Origin: Saccharina japonica
Lineage: Eukaryota > Sar > Phaeophyceae > Laminariales > Laminariaceae
Assembly: GCA_008828725.1 (NCBI GenBank)
Contig: MEHQ01001628.1
Location: 186,001 to 250,000 of the forward strand
Length of the DNA: 64,000 nt
Reading direction: 5' to 3'
Below the pieces are notes generated by a model. That model did no database searches and was not told where the DNA came from. It saw only the letters and a program-made list of their open reading frames with translations. Below are positions 32,040-44,000 of this stretch, piece after piece (position 1 is the stretch's first letter; each line of letters begins with the position of its first letter). The position numbers and the translations under genes are program-made.

Positions 32040-35000
32040 GTGAGAGAGCGAGAGAGACCGTTTTTTTAAATATAATCAAGTCTTCTTGCGGTTGAGGTGT
32101 GAAGTCGGGATGATGGCACAGGCAGTAGGTACTCGTAGAAGGGTGCACCGCGCTGTGAGCAGTGCATCTCATGGCAGCTGCAGCACGCCAAAATCGCTGA
32201 AGACGTGTGGAAACGGGCACAAACATTTCCCATAGATATTCTTGCTGTTTGAGGTCCCATTTTGCGCTGCTACGAGCACTTTGTTGTTTACCTGGTACCT
32301 GGTATCATACCTGGTATGCAACTTGATATCAAACCTGGTACTCGCTGTTGTATGATCGATATGATGCGAGTATTTTGCTCCCCGCTTCCTTGCTGCTCGG
32401 CCTTGCTCATCCGTCGCCGCCGTGGCCACGACCATGTATGCATGCCACGTCGAACAACCGTACCATAGGGCCCCAAGTTCACCAAAGCTTTCCAAACGGA
32501 AGACAACGAGCAAAAGCTTCACGACTTCCTGAACGTCGAGGAGAGGGCGTTCCTCTTCTGTCCGGAGTCGCTGAGATGCGAGACGGTGATGCCCAAGAAG
32601 GTGCCGAAGGGGAAAACGCTGGTGTTCATGAAGGTTCTGCGAGGGGCCGTCACCTCGGACGGAATCGCTGGCGAAGTCATGGTCATGGAGATGGGCGGCA
32701 ACACTCCATTTGAACACCTCGAGCTCTTAGCGCACGAGGTGTTCTTGCCTATCCTCTCCAACTCGCAGAACCAAGCCAAGTGGGGGGAGGTGCCGACGCG
32801 CGAGATCATGGACAGGTTCTACGGTTTCCTGTCGAGCACGACGATTCTCTGCGGACAGATAAAGGGGGAGACGCGGCTGCCTATGCCGCCGATGGACATC
32901 GGGGGAGCATCGAGCGGGAAGAATCGAATATCGCTGCTGGAAGGCGCTATCATTACCTGGACGAAGCAGATAAAGTCGGTCTTGAAGCAGGACCCCGAGA
33001 GCCAGCTGAAGCAAGGAATGCACCCGACTCCCGATGTCGAGATCGACTTCTGGAAAAACAAGGTGGGGGTGGAAAGTTAAGGTTTGCTGCTCGTTTGAGT
33101 CGGGCCTCTTGAGAGCAATCCGGGTACGAGTAGATATCATACAAGTTCTACAAAGGTTCTACTCGTATTAAAAATGCTGTTTGTGCTGTTTTTTGTTGTC
33201 ATTTCTGCTCGTTTGACCTCGTGTGTGTGTAATTCCCCTTCTGTTTTTTGTTACCGAACATGAGCCGCCGTCAACCGCACACAGCAGTCGATCATATTCA
33301 TACTTACAGCCAGTAGTATTGGACCATTTCAATTTGATCACACCGACCGCTGTAAACTACTGTAAGCATTGTATGTACTCCACGACGTATGTATACTATT
33401 AATATGCTGTACTCGTACTCGTAAATGTTTTTCAACCGTAAAAAGCCCGCAACAATGATGACGGATGAGGATCTTGCGCTTATTTCATACAAAAACATGT
33501 GCTGGACAGTAGTAGTATACGAAGTAGTATAATATGTCATGTTTAGAAAGCATGGATCTTGGGCATCCATGCGCGGCACAGACGGGGTTGGCTTCGTTGC
33601 TCGTATCATATTTTTACCATACAACCCCGCGAAACCCGTGGGTTTAGTCTATACTTAGTCTATTAGTAGTACGCCACCGTTATTCCTTGCTTGCCCCGTA
33701 TTTCACGGCATGTGCGTATGTATGTTTGTATATTTAACACCAGCCAGGTATGTTTTCCATCCCATCTATCGTACAGCAAGCAGTAATACGAAGTATCATT
33801 ATTGTATTGATTACCATTGCCATCCGACAATGTGTAGCTTCAACATTGATAACGCATAAGCACTCCAAAAGAAGACAACCACGACAACAAAAAGAGGTCT
33901 CTGCACACAGTCCACTTACTCCCTTCTGTATCTACTTCTCAAGCTTGGGCTTTGTCTATAATACTCTATTTGCTGTCCTTAGGGCCGTTTTTAACGACAC
34001 GAGCAAATAGCAAAAAACTTGCTATTTTGGCAACAACAAATTGGCAAGTATTGGAAAATACTTTCTATCGACAAACACGATCAAATGGCAAGAAACTTGC
34101 TATTTGAGCGACGTAACGCCTCCAGCTTTTTTATCAAACCCCGTACAGCAAGGATCGGACGGCTAGACGACACCCTCGTCGAGGCATGGGTGGCCTGGAG
34201 ACGGATCCAAGCATATCTCGTAGATCCCAGAGGTGGACAGCCCTCCAGGGCGATCATAGTCACGTTGTTCGTTGTCTTGGGAAAGCTGGAGCGACTGTTT
34301 GATTGGGATTGACTTGAGCATCAGCCCCAGACGGCACCAGTGCCACGCCTACATGCGGTTCGTCACCCGCGCCAGCAACCCCTTCAGCAGTGCTGTCAGC
34401 CACCATCATCTGCTGTCAGTACCACCATCTAACCCTCGGTATCTTCCTGTGTTGCTGCAGCTCGTGCGTCTGGCGCAACGGCGTGTGGTTTGCATGGTCT
34501 TGGGTAGGCGTGATTGGTCGCAAATGGCAAGTGAAATAGCAAATTTGACTTTCCAAAAACTTGCCAACGAACAGCTACGGAAATATCCGGAAAAAAACTT
34601 GGCAAGTTTTTTGCTATTTTGGCAAGTAAAACTTGCCAAAAAATGGAAATTTGACAATTTATTTGCTAAATACGCGTCGTTAAAAACGGCCCTTACTCCT
34701 TCCTTCTCCATCACTATTGTTGCCGTACGTGCTTTTCCGGCTCCCTCCCTTTCGTGCGAGTAGATCAGATCCGGGGTCGCATGGCGGGCATTCCTCCCCC
34801 ATCCCCTCTTCGTACCTTGTGTTATAATATACCGTACATGGTACGAAGTATTCGTGTTTGCCATGTATGGTTACGCCTTCCAGGATCGTCGTCGTCCCGT
34901 CGCGCGCATTCGTTTTTTCTACTCTAGGCGAGCAATTTGAACTCGATCTTCGAGCAGCTGCAGGGCCCAAGCATTCGACGCGTGTTACGAGCTCTGGATC

Positions 35001-38000
35001 AGTCAAAAAGCACGTACTGCACCACGTTCGCAAGGCTGTGCAAAGAGGTATGTATAATATGTACTAAGTATGACGTGTGCTGACTGTTGTAAGTCCAGAA
35101 AATGCGCCATTTTTTTGTGTTTGCGTTGTTGAAGTGTAACCGGCACAATTATTCGTGGTTGGCACTCCGAGGATTTTCTCTGCTAATTGCCGATGCCTGA
35201 AGATGCTCCTTTGGGGTGATGCTGGATGTCTTGTACTTCGTTCGGGAGATGGCGCAGTCCGTTCTGTCGTTGTGTTGTTGGCCCAGAATTTTGTATGGCC
35301 CAGAATTTTTGTTGGCCCTACATTGACTGTCTCTGTGCCGTAAAACACTGAGACGTGGTTTCAAAAAAAATATTGTGACCTACCGAGTATGACAGGTCGC
35401 ACTCCCAAACATTGCTCGTAGCCCAATCTGAATGAAGAATCATACATGATGCCGATCCCACGAAGACACATTGTGCGTGCAATCGCAACGTCCGGAAGTA
35501 TGAAGATAAATCGAAGATGCGGCTCTTCAAAAGTGCAACAAGAAAGAAAAAAGAAAAAAAAGACGTACCGCACATTTGTTAATGAATAGCATGTACGGTA
35601 GAATATTACGCTAAGATGCCTCTTTGGAAGGCTTGGGAGTAGGAGCTAAGCACTACGTACAGCTACGTACGCGACTATATCGACGGTCGGTTTGTTGGTC
35701 TGTGCACAGTGCACAGGCGACCTCGAGTAAAGAAAGGTTCCCGAAACTCGCGTGCTGATTGCAATCAGACCCATGCTACGAAGTAAATATCAGTTGTGTC
35801 ACGGGAAGCTCCAGTGTACACACACTTTCAAGAACCATCCCTCGCTAAGACGCTGCTGAGACATGATGAAGCACCTTCGCCGCGTTCGTTCACCGCCCAA
35901 AAAAGTACAGGAAAGTTGACCGGTGACATGTGCTGTTTGTTTTAGTTTAATGATGTCACTTGCCATCTTGCTATTATTACCCCGTCGACATTACTATGGA
36001 TGAATGGTACAAAAGATTTCTGGACTGTAATGTAACACACACTAAATACACATACACACTGGGTGTTCCTGAAAGCCAGAAGGGACTTTTTTTCAAGGTT
36101 GTCACAGCAAGACCTCGTACGCAGCCCCTGTCGGCGTAACAGCGGCGTGCCTAGTCGTGACAAGCGCCTTTGCGGTAAACCTGATGTCTCGTTCGCTTTT
36201 CTTATCGATGTTCAATAAAATACAAGGGTCTTCCTACAAGTGCAGCCTCTCAAGTCTCCCTCCCCATCGCGACAGGTATTCACGGCACGTTTGGAGGCGA
36301 ACGACAACATGAAGTACCTCCGCACCCTGGAAGATTGGTTTGACAAGCTCAACGACGACGGGGACTTCCCGAAACTACTTGAGGTATGCGGCTGCCTCTA
36401 ATATAACTTGGTCGAAAGCATCCCAGCTACCCCGACAACACTGATCAGCCTCTACAACTCTATATGGTGGTAATGCGCCCATAATGCCAGCCAGTTTCTT
36501 AAATTACGACCGACACAGGTACCCAAGTTGTTGACCGGCCATGGCTGGACACTGATTTCCGCCACTATACCTCCGTCACCCCACCCGTTTTCCCTGTGTA
36601 TCTTCCAATCGTGCCTACCAACGCAGCTCTTCAAGCCCATGCTACATATCATTCTGTTGATATGGAAAAACAGCAAGCACTACAATACGCCAGCTCGCCT
36701 GGTGGTGCTTATGCGGGAGATCTGTAACAGTCTCATTATCCAGGCATGCAAGTACAGCAGCGGCGAGCAAATATTTAGTCTGATTGAGCAGGAGGACGCG
36801 GCCAAGGCCGTGGATCAGCTCAAAACGACGCTGTTGGTCTGCGGCACCTTCAAGAGCACGTACTTTGATTACAAGGCCACAGCGAATGCCGAGTGTCCTG
36901 CAAATCCGTGGCGAATACAGGTGCGAGTAGGTGCTGGTGTTAGAGTGTTTCTGGCATCCCTGGTGTCACAGACAAGATTCTCGGACGGTCGTTGACCCAT
37001 TCAGAACTGAAAAAAAGGTCCCCCACTAATTCCAAGTAGTTTGTCCCCCAAATTCGTGGGACCAGTTATTAAGGGGCTAAACACGGCCACCATTTGACAC
37101 CAGGCATCAAAACCGTTTGGCGATGAGAGCATCGTTTCATCGACTGTTCGCTCGCGACGCTCGCGTCCTTTTATTTGGTTGCATGACGCATTTCTCCGAA
37201 CGTCCTGATGTGCGTACCGTCTCGCACGTGCAGAACAACGCGCTGTTCATGCGCCTCGACAGCTTCCTCGAGCGCTGCCACGATATCTTAGATCTCACCC
37301 AAACTATCGTCCAGTTCAGCAAGCTGGCCAAGATAGAGGTTGGAGGAACAAAGGGTAACACGTTGACGGCATCCGTCAAGCAGGTACGAAGCATGAAGAC
37401 CATACGACGGGGACGGGGAATCCCTGCTGTAGAGATTCCAAAGGTCTGCCTGCGTAAAACGATGTCTGTACTGTAAATGCAACAGTTATCTGCACCTGTT
37501 TCTGATTATGTTCTTCGCCCTGTTCAACTCAGATACATCTGGATTTTGAGGTGGCCGTAGAAAAGTTCAAGGGCGTTCCATACGACATACTGGACGTGGC
37601 AGCAAAGCAGGTGGGTACCGCGCGCGAGACCCCTGCGTCGTGCACATCTGTCTGTGTGTCTGAAGGGTGAATGCCTTCGCACCGAACGCCCCATCAATAG
37701 CAGCGGGTGTTGCACCAAAACTGTAACTTTCGCCACCGTTTCGCCCTGCACCCGTGCCTGCTCCGGATATTCGTCCTCAGTTTGACGACGACTTCTACGA
37801 GTTCAGGTGTAGCATCAAGGAGCTAGAGCGTCGCCTTGGTGCGGTGGTCAGTCTAGCCTTCGACGATTGTGCAACTGTGTACGGAAGGTTTAAGCTTCTC
37901 GATAGCTTCGAGGGGCTACTCGAACGACCCATCATTCAGGTATAGCTTCGCGATTGGTTCGTTCGCTGGCGGGACGTTTTCTCCTGTTTTTTGGCGAAAC

Positions 38001-41000
38001 TAACTGGCTTTCGGCTGTACAGAGTAGTTACAACGCGTCGCATCTGACTAATGTGCTCTTCGACTGAAACCCCCGCCGTCTGCATTCGTGCGCGCCAGGA
38101 CGAGCTGGAAAAGAAGTACGTGGGCCTGGTGCAGAGTTATGGCGCTGACTTGAAGACCGTCCAGGAGCTTTTTTTGCAGAACAGAGATAACCCGCCGATA
38201 TCGTGGAACTTGCCTCCAATCGCTGGAGCGCTTACGTGGTGCCGCGGGTTGGTTGACAGAATTCAGATTCCCATGGCCAAACTGCAACAGCTTGATCGAA
38301 CTATCTTGGACAGAGAGGAGGCCAAGGAGGTGGCGAAGGTAAGCTACGACAAGAGGTTTCGAGCCCAAAACTCCCACAGCCCTTGTGGCCACTACTCTGT
38401 GCGCGAAATCGTCCGGAAACAGTTTTCCTCATACGGGCGCATGTTGTCCGAATATCGACTGCTGAAGACCAACTTGTGTGCCGTGGCTCCTCCTTTAGTC
38501 CTGCCCGTGGCCGTCGTTGCGATGGCTAAACTTATATACTGTACAAACGACCGGTGCCACTATGCCATTCCCGCCAGGTGTACGCTACGATCATTGCGAG
38601 CCTTCAAGAGTACGAAAACCAAAAGATTGAAGAGTGGGGACGCGACGTCGAGGCCTCCAGCCAGGCCAAGCTCAAGCTACCTCTTCTTATCCGCGACCTC
38701 GATACCAGTCTCCTCAGCGTCAACTTCGACCCGGCTCTGGTCAAGCTCCTCCGGGAAGTTAAGTACTTTCTGCTGCTGGGACTCACGGTTCCAGACAGTG
38801 CGCTGGAGATTTACAAGCAGGTCGAAATTTTCCGAAGGTGGACGGGAAACCTTGACCTCATTGTCAACATGAACAACGATGTTCTGCTTCAGCTTCTGCC
38901 GGTGGAAAAACCTTTAGTACGTCCTTACCTCGACAAGTTCGACCGTGTCATCAACGCTGGACTCAGCCAAATGAATTGGAACAGCAACGGCATCAATGAC
39001 TTTATTGAGGAGTCCATGGAACAGGTGCGAACGACTTTTGAACGAAATCTCAGATGTACGTCAAATAGGGCAGCCTTCGCTGTGTACATTGAATGAGGAT
39101 TTACTACGATCCTCGTAGCACGTGCGTTTGTAACACCGCGCCTCTCATATTTTTCGGGTGAATTTCAGTCCGTGATTGCCGCTGCTACGCACCGGTCACC
39201 AGGTAACCGCCGTCCACGAAGTGATGCATACGATGAAGACTAATCTGGCAAACATCAAGAACGTTCTCCACGCTTGGGACCGCCCTCTAATGGAGCGCAA
39301 GCCTAAGCCCGTTGACCGCGATGAGTTCGAGCGCGCGCACAAGGCCATCAAGAGCTCTCGTTATGCCGAAATCAAGGAAGGGGGCAAGGTGAGGTTGCTG
39401 CTGAAATCAGCTTTACATTGGTGTGTACCCGCCATCTCCATCACCACTATGATATTTAGGCGCATGTCACCTCACTACAGTGGGTGGATTTTTATTAGGG
39501 ATACGGTGCGCTGCACAAATTTAACAAAGTGTGCAGAGGCGTGTGTTGTCGATATAATATACAACTACTGGAATGGTTACCTATACGTAGGTATTACCGT
39601 AAGGCTTTGGGTGGCCTGGGCCCAGCTCTAACGAAAATATACCACTGGAAATAAAGTGGTTTTTGCTTGCTTCAAAAATGCCATTTCCTGGATGCCATGT
39701 CACTGAAACGGATATCCGTGGCAGCACAGAACAGGTGACATGTCACACATGCCCGAGCCAATGGTTTGGGCAGCGGGTATATATCGCTGAACCATTTGTA
39801 TCCGTTCGTTGCGCCTTGCAGGAGATTCACAATATGCTGAAGGAAAACAACAAGGTCCTCAAGTGCTCCAACGCCTCTCCAGACTGGCGCGGATACGTTG
39901 ACTTCGTCAATAACGTAGTCGTAGATGGCATGTCGCGCGTAATATGCGCGTCTCTCGAGTACCTGCTCGATCAGGTGCGTCTGACTTACTCAGCAGGACA
40001 CGTTGGCCTGAACAGCGCCTGCAGTGCTCGTACTAGCAGGGTGCCTGTGGACACCACCTTGCAACAAACTGCTTGTAACCGTTTTGGCATCATGTTCGCA
40101 GTGGTAGAACAGTTAAAACCAACCACTATCACTCGCCAAAGGCTCGGACACAACCATGAATGCTCGCTTTTTTGGCACTCCTCACGGCCGGACGGGTTAT
40201 CAGCAATGCTTGGCTAAAGAATGCCAAATGAAAACACACGTTAGTGCACCACTATAATTCCTAGCTTCTCGACATTACTAATAGTTGCTTGTGTAATCTC
40301 CCTGGAAGATGATGGCTACGTCGTGAGGCCTCAATGATTACGCAAAAATGTCAACCCGTCCAGGTGGGCCCGGAGGTTATCGCCAAGAAAGGGCTCCTTC
40401 CGATGATTGAAGTCAACCTGGACCTCGTGGACAATCAAATCAGATTTCAACCCCAGGTCAGCAAATTGCATCATGTAGTGCCGCTTGTACGCTATGTCGA
40501 AAATGGTTGCTCAAGCTTCTGACACCTGAGCTCAACTGTTTTTCGGGCTTCAGACGGAAAAGCTGCTGGACAAAAAAACAATATCCATTTCAGCATCGGC
40601 CGCACGATCCATCCTCAACCATTGGCTGCCTGGGTGGGGGGGGGTGCATCTGAAGTGCCACGGAAGGGGGATGTATGACACGCGCGCAGCATAATGATGT
40701 TTTTTTTTTTACTGTTGCACGCTCTTCTTAAAAGGTTGATATGATCGCACATGTCGGTTTTTAGGGAGCTAGCTATGTTTGAGCCCCAAAAAACATAACA
40801 TGGTTGTGCAATAAGATTCAATCCGTTAATTTTCGTTAAGCCCCTACACCGTCTGACCATGCCCCTCACGCTTTTCACCGTGTTTTGTCTTTGGGGATCG
40901 TCGAGTGTAGATTGGGTTTGCATCGAACGGCAAAGGCATCCGAGACGTCGTGCACAACTGGGTCGGGAGCTTCTTCAGTATCGCGACGCTCTTCAAGCGC

Positions 41001-44000
41001 CTCGACAACGAAGGGACCTATATTCGCGAGATGCAGGTAACGGATAAATTAAGCGCCGAGGCAAAACGAGTACGACATCTTGCGATTTTCCGGCTAACAG
41101 CATTTTGCTAATAGACACCTGGAAGCCCACCAACGCACGTGTCTTTAGTTGCGATTCTCTACCAATGAATCCTTACTGTAGGTATGCATGCTGCCGATAT
41201 AGCCCGAAGCCCGAAACCACTAGAACCACCGACAACCCATTAATAGTTGTGAAAATCCTCTCTCGCCCAATGAATGCACCCACTGCCAATAATCGTCTCA
41301 CCCGATGCACTCGCTCCCAATTATCTGAAAATTATCCCCAGAGCGACACGGAAGTCCAGATGCTGGTGGCTGTCCTGAATGACGCCCTCTCCGAAAATGA
41401 CGAAGCGTGCATGAGACTTAAGGCGCAGTACGACGCCTTTTCCTATCTGTGGCTGACCAACATGTGAGGTTATGGTTGTATGTGCCCAGATTTTCCCGAA
41501 AATAAGCATCACTTTTTGCTCTTACGGGCGCGTGGGAAGCACTTCATCATCGGCTGATATGTATGCGCGTTGGAAGTACTGAACGATGGGTGCGTCATGC
41601 GCGATGGATAAAAAAGGGTAAACCATTACATCATGCGCAGTCTATTTAGTAAATTCCAACCTGACAGTAGTAACGCAATGCTTCTGTTACCCGCCCTCCG
41701 CAAAAAAAGGAACGCATTCTTTCAAGAGTTCGCCGAAGACGCAATAGTTACGACGGCGCTTGGGCAGCACTTGACCGACCTGAAGAAGTTCGAGGACGCT
41801 ATTAAAAAATACGAAGGCGTGCAGACGGCGGCTAAAAAGCTGGTCAGGTGATGCCATACTTTGGGTGCGCGTGACAATACTTTGTGGGTAGTTTCACAAT
41901 CGAAACGTGATTTGGAGTCCCCACACAGTGCTTTGGGGGGGATTCCAACCGCCAATATCAGTAAAGTATGTTAAGTTCGCGTTAAAAAATAAGTTCCCCG
42001 TTGAGAATCATTGGACGTGTGATTCACGTGTCTGCGGTCAACGATTTGTAACGGCGTCTCCGAACAACAATGCTTTATTTCCTCCTTCCTACTGGCTATG
42101 AGGGATCGAGCGTCGGTTGGACGTAGTCGGAGGGAAACTAATTTAGCAGCAATAGGAATAATAAGGCGCATGCTATCTTAAGGTCGAGGTGCACACACCA
42201 TATTTATTCTGAGGGTGGTAGTCGTCACTTGAGGAGCTCTATATCTCACTCCAACTTTCTTTTTGGAGGAAAATAAAAGTGCTATCTATCATACTCGATG
42301 AAACATCCCATGGCCTACCTATACAATGGGTATTATTGCAACACAAGAATCAAAGTCCGACGATTTTGTGTTCAGGAATCCGATCATTCAGAAAACGTTT
42401 CAGCCAAAAAAAGGTATACCTCTATTATACATAGCACGCCTCATATGTAAGCCGCCAAACTCCCGAACTCAGCGCAAACAATGCCCGTCACACATTGCTC
42501 GAACCGGGCGTGTTTGTCGCGCAGTCCTCAGGACGTCGGCTGGCTTCGGGTGAAAGTCACTCCCGTGAAACAAGCGCTGGTGACGTGGTCGTCAAAGTGG
42601 GTCAACATGTTCACAGAGCACCTGCAGAGCACGCTGGTGAGCCGATTTTACTTTTATGCCGGTCGCGGGAACGCTTGCGACAAAGCGTCACCACTGACGC
42701 ATAACATGTATTCCAGCCATTCACTGGCGCAAAACAACTGTCTATGATACGTACTCACAGGTCAACAAGCTGGAGTCGCTGGATACGTTCATGAAAGACA
42801 TTTCTGCTGGTCTGGATGCGGAGGTGCCAGAAGGTCCGGAGGGGAAAGCTAACCTGATGAAGGTATGTCGCTGGTCAAACGCGGAGTATACATCCGACCA
42901 ACTCTGTGGAAGACGTCGCTGCTATCGTAGGCAAATATGGGCTAACATGTTGCGTGAACCTATCAAGGCATACGCGTGTTCACTGCAGCACACATGGACA
43001 CGATAATATGATCACATCCGTGAGAGTTGCTCAGGGTTTTGTCGCCTCAACCCCGGCGCCACTTTTGACCGTACCCGACTGACCAGGTCATGAAAGACAT
43101 CAGCGAAGTCCGCAAAGCCATGGATACAACCCAGGAAATGTTTGAGCCCCTGCACCAAATGGTGGTCATGCTTAAGCAGCACGGGGTGGATGTGTCGGGG
43201 GTGCAGGTGGCAGAGAAGGACGTCCAGGTGCGTGCCGTACCGTGGGGGGGCGGGTGGGTCGACCGTTCTTTGACATTGGGCGCGCTATTGTGCTGGTAGC
43301 GGTACACCGTGCAGGCGTGTATTAAACCAAAACCTTCAACCCCGATCACCACTTCATGACCTAGATATTTCAGGGAAGATATATTCCCGATCTGTATGAT
43401 CTGTACGATCTAGCTAATGTTGCCGGGTGGGAGCCGTATGATCTGCAAGATCTAGCACATGTTTCCTTGGTTGTATCTGTACTAAACAGATCCAGCACAC
43501 TATCTCGTAAATCACAGACATGTGCGGAAGATGATCTATGAATTGATGATCTAGATCATGATCTGTCTGATGTCTGCAAGCATTAGGTTTCGTCGAACCT
43601 GTGTCGAATGACGGCAAATTTCATGCTTCGTTTCGCGCAGGACTTCCTGGAAGAAGCTCCGATGTCGTGGGATGCATTGGTCAAAAAGACATTCCGGAAG
43701 AAAGAGGAGATCCTGCCCATGCAGATGGCCGAGGTGAGGCTGGCTGTCACACCCTCTTCAATATCGCCACAAACTTAGCTTTCCGCGCTACGAATAGCAA
43801 AAAGACGGTGGACTACGGTGGCAGAAATTCCCCCGCAAAAGCAAGAACAGGATTGGTAGCACTACCTATGTTTTCGTGTCAGTTAAAGAAAAGAAGGCTC
43901 GCATGAGCCAAAACTCTTACATACGTATATACGCTCATCATCTTATTTTTGTTTGTGTGGAGATCTCACTCTGCCTATGCGCGATACGTGCGATGTGATT

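Larger units (their letters stand above)
33063..34927 (+). other. Dynein intron 2, repeat-filled
   Basis: The largest intron found (1,865 bp). It holds a SINE fragment on the minus strand (about 34697-34830) interrupted by a TTA-flanked inverted-repeat element (33982-34692). It also has a CTATTAATATG palindromic word at 33398 and unremarkable AT-rich sequence elsewhere. I see no second gene in it. Confidence 0.8.
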
